Assembly (NCBI GenBank): GCA_938002965.1
Contig: CALKZY010000046.1
Location: forward strand, 1-37,536
DNA length: 37,536 bases
Source of the DNA: an uncultured Acidimicrobiales bacterium
Lineage (GTDB): Bacteria; Actinomycetota; Acidimicrobiia; Acidimicrobiales; SZUA-35
Direction: 5' to 3'
The notes beneath the pieces were generated by a model that worked only from the letters and a program-made list of their open reading frames with translations, did not search any database and was not told the origin of the DNA. The position numbers were made by a program, and so were the translations under genes. Positions 32,205-37,536 of this stretch are shown here, in pieces (the first letter of the stretch is position 1; each line of letters starts with the position of its first letter).

Positions 32205-32669
32205 CTACGCCAGGCGGGACTTCACCATTTCCGCCACAGTCCGTCCGTCGGCTCGACCGGCCACCTTCTGGTTGACGGCTTTCATGGCCTTGCCCATGTC
32301 GGCTTTCTCGGTGATGCCTTCGCTGCTCAACGTCTCGTCGATCAGAGCGGTCAGTTCATCCTCGGACAGCGCCTTGGGTAGGTAGTCCTCGAGAATGGCA
32401 AGTTCGGCCCGCTCATCGGCTGCCTTCTCGGCCCGGTCTCCCTGCTCGAATGCTTCAGCCGCTTCGACCCGACGTTTGGCCTGGGCAGCGATCACCTTCT
32501 GCACACCGTCGTCATCCAAGCTGGTGGCGGCTGACCCAGCCACCTCGGCCTCTTGGACAGCCGCCACTATGGCTCGCAAGGTTCGGGTTGTCACCTTGTC
32601 CTTGGCTTTCATCGCCGTGGTCAGGTCGGCCCGGATCTGTTCCAGCAAGGTGGTGGCTGCGTCGGTCAT
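32205..32669 (-). CDS. YqeY/GatB-related tRNA amidase-domain protein
   Basis: 154 residues, typical for YqeY. TDAATTLLEQIRADLTTAMKAKDKVTTRTLRAIVAAVQEAEV is the N-terminal helical part. The middle (EAFEQGDRAEKAADERAELAILEDYLPKALSEDEL) and the C-terminal helical bundle (EKADMGKAMKAVNQKVAGRADGRTVAEMVKSRL) match the tail domain of GatB. Proteins of this family are linked to tRNA-dependent amidation, but the stand-alone role is unclear. TAGAGT at 32676-32681 on the minus strand lies 6 bases before the ATG, another leaderless-type start. Convergent with the MaoC-like gene. Confidence 0.9.
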   Translation of the reverse strand: MTDAATTLLEQIRADLTTAMKAKDKVTTRTLRAIVAAVQEAEVAGSAATSLDDDGVQKVIAAQAKRRVEAAEAFEQGDRAEKAADERAELAILEDYLPKALSEDELTALIDETLSSEGITEKADMGKAMKAVNQKVAGRADGRTVAEMVKSRLA

Positions 32670-32812
32670 AGTTGGACTCTAGTGCCGCTGGTCCTAAGCA
32701 CCGCCTCGATTTCGAGTCCACCGATAGCTCGAGGCTGAGCTTTCGGCTTCGGGGCCGATCGGGTTTCTACGTGCCTGACCGGCCCCGGCGCCGCTTGGTG
32801 TCTCGTCTTCGG

Positions 32813-33367
32813 CTATTCGCCGAGTTCGGTTTTGATGGCGTCGATGGTGTCGGTTTCGGCTTCGGTCACCTTCTCGCCGCCGATGCCGAGGAAGCCGCCC
32901 TCCTTGGCCGCATTGGCCACGGCGTCGGCGACGCCCATGACCCACTCCTTATATTGGGCTGCTTCGACTCCGTCGACTTTGGAGGCCAACAAGTCGCGAG
33001 CCGCTCCGGCCTGGGTTAGGACGTACTCCTTCATGTCGTCGGCCGACTCGATTCCGGCGGCCTTCATCTTCTCGACCTGAGCCGCCTGCATAGCCTTGGC
33101 TTTGTCCAGGGCTGCGCCGGCGTCGTCCATGTTGGGCAGGATCGATTGGATCAGTTCGTTGTCGGGAAAGGTGTTTCGTCCGGCGGCCGCCGCCTTGGCG
33201 TTGGCCATCATCTCTTTGACGGTGCCGATGGCTCCGTTGCGTGATGAGAACGCCACAGCCGAGCCGATCAGGCTGGGCAGAGTGGTGAGTGTCAGCTTCT
33301 CATCGTCGGTGAGGTTGGTCGGTTCGTCGCCGGGGACGGCGGATTCGGTTGAGGTGGTGTCTTCCAT
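32813..33367 (-). CDS. Conserved helical protein of unknown function
   Basis: 184 residues, mostly alpha-helical and acidic, without signal peptide or membrane span. An N-terminal part with LTDDEKLTLTTLPSLIGSAVAFSSRNG is followed by two alanine-rich helices. The C-terminus AVANAAKEGGFLGIGGEKVTEAETDTIDAIKTEL is the most distinctive block. The organisation recalls tellurite-resistance TerB-type helical bundles, but I cannot confirm that. AAGGAG precedes the ATG by 6 bases. Single gene read away from the YqeY promoter. Confidence 0.75.
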   Translation of the reverse strand: MEDTTSTESAVPGDEPTNLTDDEKLTLTTLPSLIGSAVAFSSRNGAIGTVKEMMANAKAAAAGRNTFPDNELIQSILPNMDDAGAALDKAKAMQAAQVEKMKAAGIESADDMKEYVLTQAGAARDLLASKVDGVEAAQYKEWVMGVADAVANAAKEGGFLGIGGEKVTEAETDTIDAIKTELGE

Positions 33368-33565
33368 GGTGTTCTCCTTAGTCGTGTCTCCACGTCAGCG
33401 GTCGCCCGCTGGTTTGTCGCCTCTGCTTCAGGGCAAGGGAGAGTTCCCGCCGCCGAAGGTCGACCCGTTCGGATTCCCTGAGGGCAGCCGACCGGTCAAC
33501 ACACCCATTCTAGTGAGAGGCGATCTTGGTCAAACGAACGTCGTCAGCTGGTCGATTGGATTCGG
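33368..33565. other. Non-coding stretch before the VOC remnant
   Basis: It carries the promoter and ribosome-site region of the minus-strand gene at 33367, and then sequence where the missing N-terminal half of the VOC protein should lie. A short frame ILVRGDLGQTNVVSWSIGFGC on the plus strand faintly recalls the first strand and helix of a VOC unit, in a different frame from the remnant. No other gene or structure is evident. Confidence 0.3.
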
Positions 33566-33805
33566 TTGCAGGTTCCGGGCGGGTCCGATATTGGGTTTCA
33601 ACTCGATCCTGACTACACGGCACCCGGTTGGCCCAACGGCATACCCCAGCAGGCTCACCTTGACTTCGATGTTCCCGACCTGGATGCCGGTGAACAGCAG
33701 GTGGTTGCACTTGGGGCGATCAAGGCCGAGATACAACCGACACCGGATGAGTGGCGGGTCTTCCTCGATCCGGCAGGCCACCCGTTTTGTTTGTGTAAGG
33801 TGTAG
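33566..33805 (+). pseudogene. VOC (glyoxalase-like) family protein, C-terminal remnant
   Basis: 79 codons from a TTG. QQAHLDFDVPDLDAGEQQVVALGAIKAEIQPTPDEWRVFLDPAGHPFCLCKV is the second half of an actinobacterial glyoxalase-like VOC unit, with a histidine and the closing DPAGHPFCL motif. The first beta-alpha-beta-beta-beta half (about 45-60 residues) is missing in this frame. Full-length members have about 115-130 residues and need both halves. A frameshift or 5' deletion is the simplest explanation, although a sequencing error could also do it. A strong terminator overlaps the final codons. Confidence 0.6.
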
Positions 33806-33852
33806 CCACCTGTAGGCCTGGGCGATGCTCCTACCGGTGGCTACACCAGGCT
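33799..33852 (+). terminator. Long two-part hairpin terminator
   Basis: GGTGTAGCCACC (33799-33810) pairs perfectly with GGTGGCTACACC (33836-33847). After one mismatch, GTAGG (33812-33816) pairs with CCTAC (33830-33834), so 17 of 18 positions pair around a 13-base loop. The downstream AGGCTTTT gives a short T-run. It ends transcription from the VOC remnant and includes its stop codon. Confidence 0.85.
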
Positions 33853-34026
33853 TTTCCGGCCGATGTACGGCCGAGCGACCTCGAGGGGCAAGCCACCACT
33901 TTCGCCCGGCAGCGTGCCCCCCAACTCAGACGACTGAGGGCCTCGTCCAAGATGCACACACCAGCCTTTCGGCCACATTGGCCCAATCTTGACTAGTTCG
34001 GGGCACCTGGTCGAGCTGCTCGACGG

Positions 34027-34530
34027 TTAGATCTGGCAGTCAGCGGTTCCCTCGATCGGGATCTGAGCGTTGCGGAAGCTGCCGCTGTGTGCCACTTCGC
34101 CGAGCCAGAGCTGTAACCCCCACTCGTTGCCCAGCGTGGCTGGGCCGGTGGTGGAGAAGACTCGGGTCACGGTTGGACCGAGGATGTATACGAAGGCCCG
34201 TTCAAGGCGCCAAAGGTCGTCGCCGTCGTGGCTCAGGTTGCCTTGCTTGCGCAGGTAAACGTGGGTGATGTTGGGTTGGCAGATCATCATGTCGTCGAAG
34301 GCTGCGTCTCCGCGCAGCGGCTTGCGGCCGGCGAACACATCGGCCGCCGATCCAATCGAGTACCCGACTTCGGATCCGGGCTCGTAGTCGTCGAACGCCG
34401 GAACACCGAGCGAGAATTCTCGCCCTCCGACGGTGCCAACGACGCCAAGGTACACGTGATTGTCCGTGCCGGCCCATGGCGGGTTGTCAGCTGTTTTTAG
34501 GGATACGAAGATCCCGGTTACTTCACTCAT
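34027..34530 (-). CDS. PLAT/LH2-like beta-barrel protein, unknown role
   Basis: 167 residues from ATG at 34528-34530, chosen because GGAGGG lies 5 bases upstream; the frame is open 24 codons further with no support. IFVSLKTADNPPWAGTDNHVYLGVVGTVGGREFSLG...DDYEPGSEVGYSIG resembles the start of PLAT/LH2 domains (K-T-x-D...G-T-D-x-x-V-Y...E-x-G). These are beta-sandwiches that bind lipids or proteins. The second half is WRLERAFVYILGPTVTRVF...WGLQLWLGEVAHSG. No signal peptide. The domain call is tentative. Confidence 0.65.
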   Translation of the reverse strand: MSEVTGIFVSLKTADNPPWAGTDNHVYLGVVGTVGGREFSLGVPAFDDYEPGSEVGYSIGSAADVFAGRKPLRGDAAFDDMMICQPNITHVYLRKQGNLSHDGDDLWRLERAFVYILGPTVTRVFSTTGPATLGNEWGLQLWLGEVAHSGSFRNAQIPIEGTADCQI

Positions 34531-34601
34531 CTCTTCCCTCCAGAAGTATTGGCGGCGCCGGTTGGCGCCTGAGATACAGACCCGACGGGCTGCGGTCTCC
34601 A

Positions 34602-34642
34602 CTAATACAGAAGCATTGCTTCTAATACAGAAGCATTGCTTC
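34602..34642. repeat. 20-base perfect tandem repeat containing palindromes
   Basis: CTAATACAGAAGCATTGCTT occurs at 34602-34621 and again at 34622-34641. Each copy, with the base after it, contains the palindrome GAAGCA-T-TGCTTC (34610-34622 and 34630-34642), so two identical dyads are spaced 20 bases apart, about two helical turns. It lies in the divergent region, 72 bases upstream of the PLAT-like start. This is the layout of a cooperative operator. Confidence 0.85.
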
Positions 34643-34794
34643 GATCGGCCTCCTGTTGGCCAACGTCATGTCGGCCCGGCCAACAGACTTGGACTCACGG
34701 CCGGGCACCAGCTACGACTGGTACTAGGCGACGGGATCGACTCGACATGTGATCAACTAGTCTCGTGTTACATCGAGCAGTAAGGAGTTCCCGC

Positions 34795-35190
34795 ATGACG
34801 ACAGATACTTACACGGCAGCCGATACCAAGGCATTGCAGCGCATCTACGAGATGAGTTTCGGGCTGGTGTATCCGTTGTATCTCAACAAGGCCGAGAAGA
34901 AGGGTCGAAGCAAGCGCGAGGTCGACAAGATCATTCGATGGTTGACCGGGTATTCCCAACGGCAGTTGATGGCCCATGTACGCAACGAAACCGACCTTGA
35001 GACGTTCGTCGCCGACGCTCCTTCGCTGAACCCCGACCGGTCCCTCATCACGGGTGTTGTGTGTGGTGTGCGTGTCGAGAACGTCGAGGATTCGGTGATG
35101 CGCGAGATGCGCTATCTGGACAAGCTCATCGACGAATTAGCCAAGGGCAAATCGATGGAGAAGATACTCCGTAGCTCGGCCGACAGCTGA
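34795..35190 (+). CDS. DUF2200 family protein
   Basis: 131 residues from ATG 34795, which has AAGGAG 7 bases upstream; an in-frame start at 34765 is less likely. [96 protein letters not shown] are the full hallmark blocks of DUF2200. The family is small, cytoplasmic and widespread, without known function. Divergent from the PLAT-like gene; the tandem operator-like repeat lies between them. Confidence 0.92.
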   Translation: MTTDTYTAADTKALQRIYEMSFGLVYPLYLNKAEKKGRSKREVDKIIRWLTGYSQRQLMAHVRNETDLETFVADAPSLNPDRSLITGVVCGVRVENVEDSVMREMRYLDKLIDELAKGKSMEKILRSSADS

Positions 35191-35235
35191 GTAGGCATAG
35201 GATGGGTCTTCGGCCACCAACGATGAGGATGCTCC

Positions 35236-35598
35236 GTGCGCAAGTTCTGGCTCATGAATCAACACGGCGATGACGGCCCGACCGCTCTCGTCGCAACAGA
35301 TGGACGTCTGCAGGTGGTTGACATCCTCCAGTTCGGAGCTTCGATAACCGAGCTCGACGATCAACAGAAGATTTGGGACGACGTAATCGGCCGTGTTGCC
35401 CCCACCCTCAAACCGTGTGTGAAGGCTGAAACGGTCAATGAAGTCGGAGTCGAACCCCATGCCGACCTTCGGCGCACAGACCCATCTCAGCAGGGTGGGA
35501 ATCGTGCCGCTCGGCGCGACGGCGGTCAGGCCAGCGGGGGTGCCGGTCGGTCAGGTGCTACCGGCCCCTCTCGCACCGGTAGCCGCGGCGAGCGCTAG
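35236..35598 (+). CDS. Hypothetical protein, possibly frameshifted
   Basis: 120 codons from GTG with GAGG upstream. The first 70 residues (MRKFWLMNQHGDDGPTALVATDG...) look like folded protein. The last 50 are a low-complexity Arg/Gly/Ser/Thr run (SQQGGNRAARRDGGQASGG), as expected from reading GC-rich DNA out of frame. The plus frame ending at 35629 over the same stretch (THLSRVGIVPLGATAVRPAG) looks more protein-like, so a +1/-1 shift near 35440-35470 is possible. Family not recognised; the start faintly recalls phage tail proteins, which is not enough for a call. Confidence 0.35.
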   Translation: MRKFWLMNQHGDDGPTALVATDGRLQVVDILQFGASITELDDQQKIWDDVIGRVAPTLKPCVKAETVNEVGVEPHADLRRTDPSQQGGNRAARRDGGQASGGAGRSGATGPSRTGSRGER

Positions 35599-35605
35599 CC
35601 AACCT

Positions 35606-35626
35606 CATTCTCGGTCGGCGAGAATG
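35606..35626. promoter_or_regulatory. Inverted repeat upstream of the alcohol dehydrogenase
   Basis: CATTCTCG (35606-35613) and CGAGAATG (35619-35626) form a perfect 8-base inverted repeat with GTCGG between. It is 117 bases before the dehydrogenase ATG and has no T-run, so an operator or weak terminator of the preceding gene are both possible. Confidence 0.45.
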
Positions 35627-35742
35627 TGATGGTGTAAGGACTCATCAGCGGTGTCAGTGGGTCCACGGCTCTTTCAGCTTCGCGGCATTCCGGCCAAGCT
35701 GTTGGGCAAACACGCGCCGGGCCCTAGGTTTAGGCTGGCGAG

Positions 35743-36759
35743 ATGAAACAACTCACCTTTGTTGAGCCAGGAAGAGCTGAGTGGACTGAAGCCCCGACAC
35801 CGGTGCTTCAGGGCCCGCTCGATGCACTCATCCGGCCGACGGCGGTGACAACGTGCGCCCTCGACATCGCCCTCATGCTTGGGCTCGTTGGTTCAAAGAA
35901 GCCCTTCGCCCTCGGACACGAGTTCATGGGCACTGTGATCGAGACCTCTGAGCAAGTTGCCTCCGTCTCGGCCGGTGATCGGGTAATCGTCGCGTTTGAG
36001 ATCTCCTGCGGCACCTGCTATCGATGCCACGTTGGTCTAACAGCGAACTGCCAGTCCGTTCCGAAGAACTCGATGTACGGGCTTGGTCCTTGGAGCGGCG
36101 CTGATTACGGCGGTGCACTCTCTGATGTGGTCCGGGTCCCGTACGCGGATGCAATGTGTGTCCCGGTGCCTCAGGACACTCCGGCTGCGGCTGCCTCACT
36201 CGGCGACAACACGACTGACGGCTGGCGAACCGTCGGCCCTTACATCGATCCGCTGGATCCCCAGCCCGTGCTCGTCGTGGGAAACGGGGCCATCGGCATC
36301 GCCGCCGTAGCCATAGCATGCGCGCTCGGTTCGGAGACCACCTATGTCTCTACCGACCCAGCGGACAAAGGAGCCGCTGCCGGGTTCGGGGCCAACATCG
36401 TGGACGCGACATCCTTCCCGAAAAAGGCGAAGGGAAAGTTCCCGATCACCGTTTCCTCAGGCGGTGACCCAGCAGCTCTCGGCTGTGCCCTGCGATCGAC
36501 TGATCACGGCGGTGTCTGTACCGACACAGGAATCTTCTTCGAACGCTCCACACCGATGCCGCTCCTAGCCATGTATGACACCGGCATTACGTTCCGAACC
36601 GGAAGAGCCCACATCCGGGCCGACCTTCCCGCAGTACTTGACCTCGTGACCAGCCAGCAGCTTGACGTGGCCCGACTGATCCAAAGCGAATCAGAGTGGG
36701 ATGACGCACCCGCAGCATTCAGCGGAGTCAACAACAAGCTCCTCATCACTCGCATGTGA
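35743..36759 (+). CDS. Zinc-dependent alcohol dehydrogenase (MDR family)
   Basis: 338 residues. Catalytic zinc ligands: a cysteine in TTCALD (C38) and GHEFMG (His-Glu at about 59-60). The structural zinc lobe is SCGTCYRCHVGLTANC with four cysteines. VLVVGNGAIGIAAVAIACALG is the NAD(P)-binding Rossmann segment, slightly altered from GxGxxG. It oxidises an alcohol or reduces an aldehyde; substrate is unknown. A TTGGGC box (35702-35707), 17 bases and TAGGTT (35725-35730) lie 12 bases before the ATG. A hairpin terminator follows, so it is monocistronic. Confidence 0.92.
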   Translation: MKQLTFVEPGRAEWTEAPTPVLQGPLDALIRPTAVTTCALDIALMLGLVGSKKPFALGHEFMGTVIETSEQVASVSAGDRVIVAFEISCGTCYRCHVGLTANCQSVPKNSMYGLGPWSGADYGGALSDVVRVPYADAMCVPVPQDTPAAAASLGDNTTDGWRTVGPYIDPLDPQPVLVVGNGAIGIAAVAIACALGSETTYVSTDPADKGAAAGFGANIVDATSFPKKAKGKFPITVSSGGDPAALGCALRSTDHGGVCTDTGIFFERSTPMPLLAMYDTGITFRTGRAHIRADLPAVLDLVTSQQLDVARLIQSESEWDDAPAAFSGVNNKLLITRM

Positions 36760-36810
36760 TCCTCATCACGTTGCCGTAAGGCCGAGTGAGTAGATTGCGT
36801 CCTGAAAGCG

Positions 36811-36846
36811 AGAAACCCGCTCCACCATTGGCGGGAGCGGGTTTCT
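36811..36846 (+). terminator. Hairpin terminator after the alcohol dehydrogenase
   Basis: AGAAACCCGCTCC (36811-36823) pairs perfectly with GGAGCGGGTTTCT (36834-36846) around a 10-base loop. A second short perfect hairpin, GGTCCGC-TTG-GCGGACC, follows at 36853-36869. The first is a convincing terminator. The second may be a back-up terminator or part of the insertion flank. Confidence 0.88.
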
Positions 36847-36885
36847 GTGTTAGGTCCGCTTGGCGGACCGGCGCGGAGAGGGTGG

Positions 36886-37536
36886 TGTGGTTGTTCAGGA
36901 CATGTGCAAGGGATGGTTCGCGTCATGTACAAGGATGACGGCCATTGTGGAAGGGCATGTCGAAACGGCGTGCCATCATCACATCTATCGAGGTTGAGGG
37001 GATCTCTCAGGCCGAAGCAGCCAGGAGATTCGAGGTTTCTGAATCAACCGTGTCCCGGTTGATGGCCCGTTACCGCACCGACGGCGACACAGCGTTCGAG
37101 CCCCGGTCCAGGCGTCCCCACTCGAACCAGGTTGCAGATGTCGTGAACACACTGATTGTGAACCTACGCGATCAGCTCAGCTCACAAGGACTCGACGCTG
37201 GGCCCGACACGATCCGATGGCACCTAGAGCACCACCATCAAATCACCGTGTCACGATCCACGATCCGGCGACGCTTGGTGGCTGCGGGTCGGATCACACC
37301 GAACCCACGAAAACGCCCGAGATCGTCCTACATTCGCTTCCAAGCCGACCTACCAAACGAAATGTGGCAAACCGACGTCACCCACTACCTACTTGGACCA
37401 TGGCGCCAAGACCAGACCAACCGAGCCGAAATCCTCACCTGGCTAGACGACCACTCCCGCTACGCCCTCTCCGTGACAGCACACCTCCCCGTGACCGGCA
37501 CCATCGTGACCAAAACGCTCCAAACCGCAGGAAACC
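36886..37536 (+). mobile_element. IS481-type insertion sequence, left part (cut by window edge)
   Basis: The transposase gene fixes the element type. The left boundary is a guess: TGTGGTTGTTCAGGACATGT starts at 36886, begins with the TGT common to IS481 ends and lies about 70 bases before the start codon. Two near-copies CATGTGCAAGGGATG (36901) and CATGTACAAGGATG (36924) lie in this leader and may be transposase sites. The right end and target duplication are outside the window. Confidence 0.5.
36957..37536 (+). CDS. IS481-family transposase, N-terminal part (cut by window edge)
   Basis: The frame opens at ATG 36957, with GGAAGGG immediately upstream, and stays open for 193 codons to the edge. 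Residues 15-42 form a helix-turn-helix (ISQAEAARRFEVSESTVSRL). A second DNA-binding part follows (STIRRRLVAAGRITPNPRKR, about 101-120). The DDE integrase core then starts with WQTDVTHYLLGPW (first catalytic Asp D140) and WLDDHSRYALS. The second Asp and the Glu lie beyond the window, so intactness is unknown. Confidence 0.9.
   Translation, partial: MSKRRAIITSIEVEGISQAEAARRFEVSESTVSRLMARYRTDGDTAFEPRSRRPHSNQVADVVNTLIVNLRDQLSSQGLDAGPDTIRWHLEHHHQITVSRSTIRRRLVAAGRITPNPRKRPRSSYIRFQADLPNEMWQTDVTHYLLGPWRQDQTNRAEILTWLDDHSRYALSVTAHLPVTGTIVTKTLQTAGN

Noticed and set aside
33510..33781. Minus-strand open frames opposite the VOC remnant
   Set aside because: The plus-strand reading matches the VOC C-terminal block; the antisense frames show no family features.
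34602..34642. CRISPR-like repeats
   Set aside because: Only two directly abutting copies without spacers; it is a tandem duplication with dyads.
35440..35480. tRNA-like T-arm (GGGGTTCGACTCC on the minus strand)
   Set aside because: The stem does not close and no anticodon or acceptor arms are found around it.

Overview
The window reads as chromosomal DNA of a high-GC actinobacterium, most likely an Acidimicrobiia-type lineage. That placement is inferred from gene content and style: a TadA/B/C pilus locus with a SAF-domain protein, a LysM/BTAD fusion, two glutamine-synthetase-like ligases, a split-barrel F420/FMN protein, GTG and TTG starts, tightly overlapping genes, and -10-like boxes directly in front of start codons. 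No rRNA, tRNA, CRISPR array or replication origin was seen.

Layout. Positions 1-1216 hold a minus-strand accessory module: the N-terminus of a Fic protein cut by the left edge, a probable VbhA-type antitoxin, and a HicB-like DNA-binding protein behind two matched inverted repeats. Positions 1346-5215 hold a LOG-family phosphoribohydrolase, an RluA-type pseudouridine synthase, a Tat-exported protein of unknown function and an aldehyde dehydrogenase. Positions 3725-9781 form a divergent aromatic meta-cleavage cluster around a MarR regulator: ALDH and FAH-family genes leftwards; MarR, an acetoacetate-decarboxylase-like protein, a P450 and a class III extradiol dioxygenase rightwards. Two TTTG-N4-CAAA inverted repeats sit in the two promoter regions.

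Positions 10038-13893 hold a small secreted protein, a strong bidirectional terminator, and two glutamine-synthetase-family ligases flanking a coiled-coil protein. Positions 14063-23530 are a nine-gene Tad/Flp pilus operon: SAF/CpaB-like, TadZ-like with a degenerate P-loop, TadA, TadB, TadC, a Flp-type pilin, two TadE-like pseudopilins, and a 1129-residue membrane/LysM/BTAD protein. That last gene overlaps tail-to-tail with a convergent Ser/Thr kinase gene.

Positions 24971-32179 hold a TPP-dependent enzyme and then a co-directional run: Rieske oxygenase, split-barrel flavin/F420 protein, FAD monooxygenase, DUF3500, DUF429 and MaoC-like. This looks like a second oxidative catabolic unit. Positions 32205-35190 hold YqeY, an unknown helical protein, a VOC-family remnant ahead of a very strong terminator, a PLAT-like protein and DUF2200. 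The right end carries a doubtful small gene, a zinc alcohol dehydrogenase with its terminator, and an IS481-type transposase cut by the right edge.

Two parts merit most attention. One is the MarR-controlled catabolic regulon, where the operator fills the -35/-10 spacer. The other is the pilus operon ending in a trans-envelope LysM protein with a cytoplasmic SARP-like module facing a kinase.
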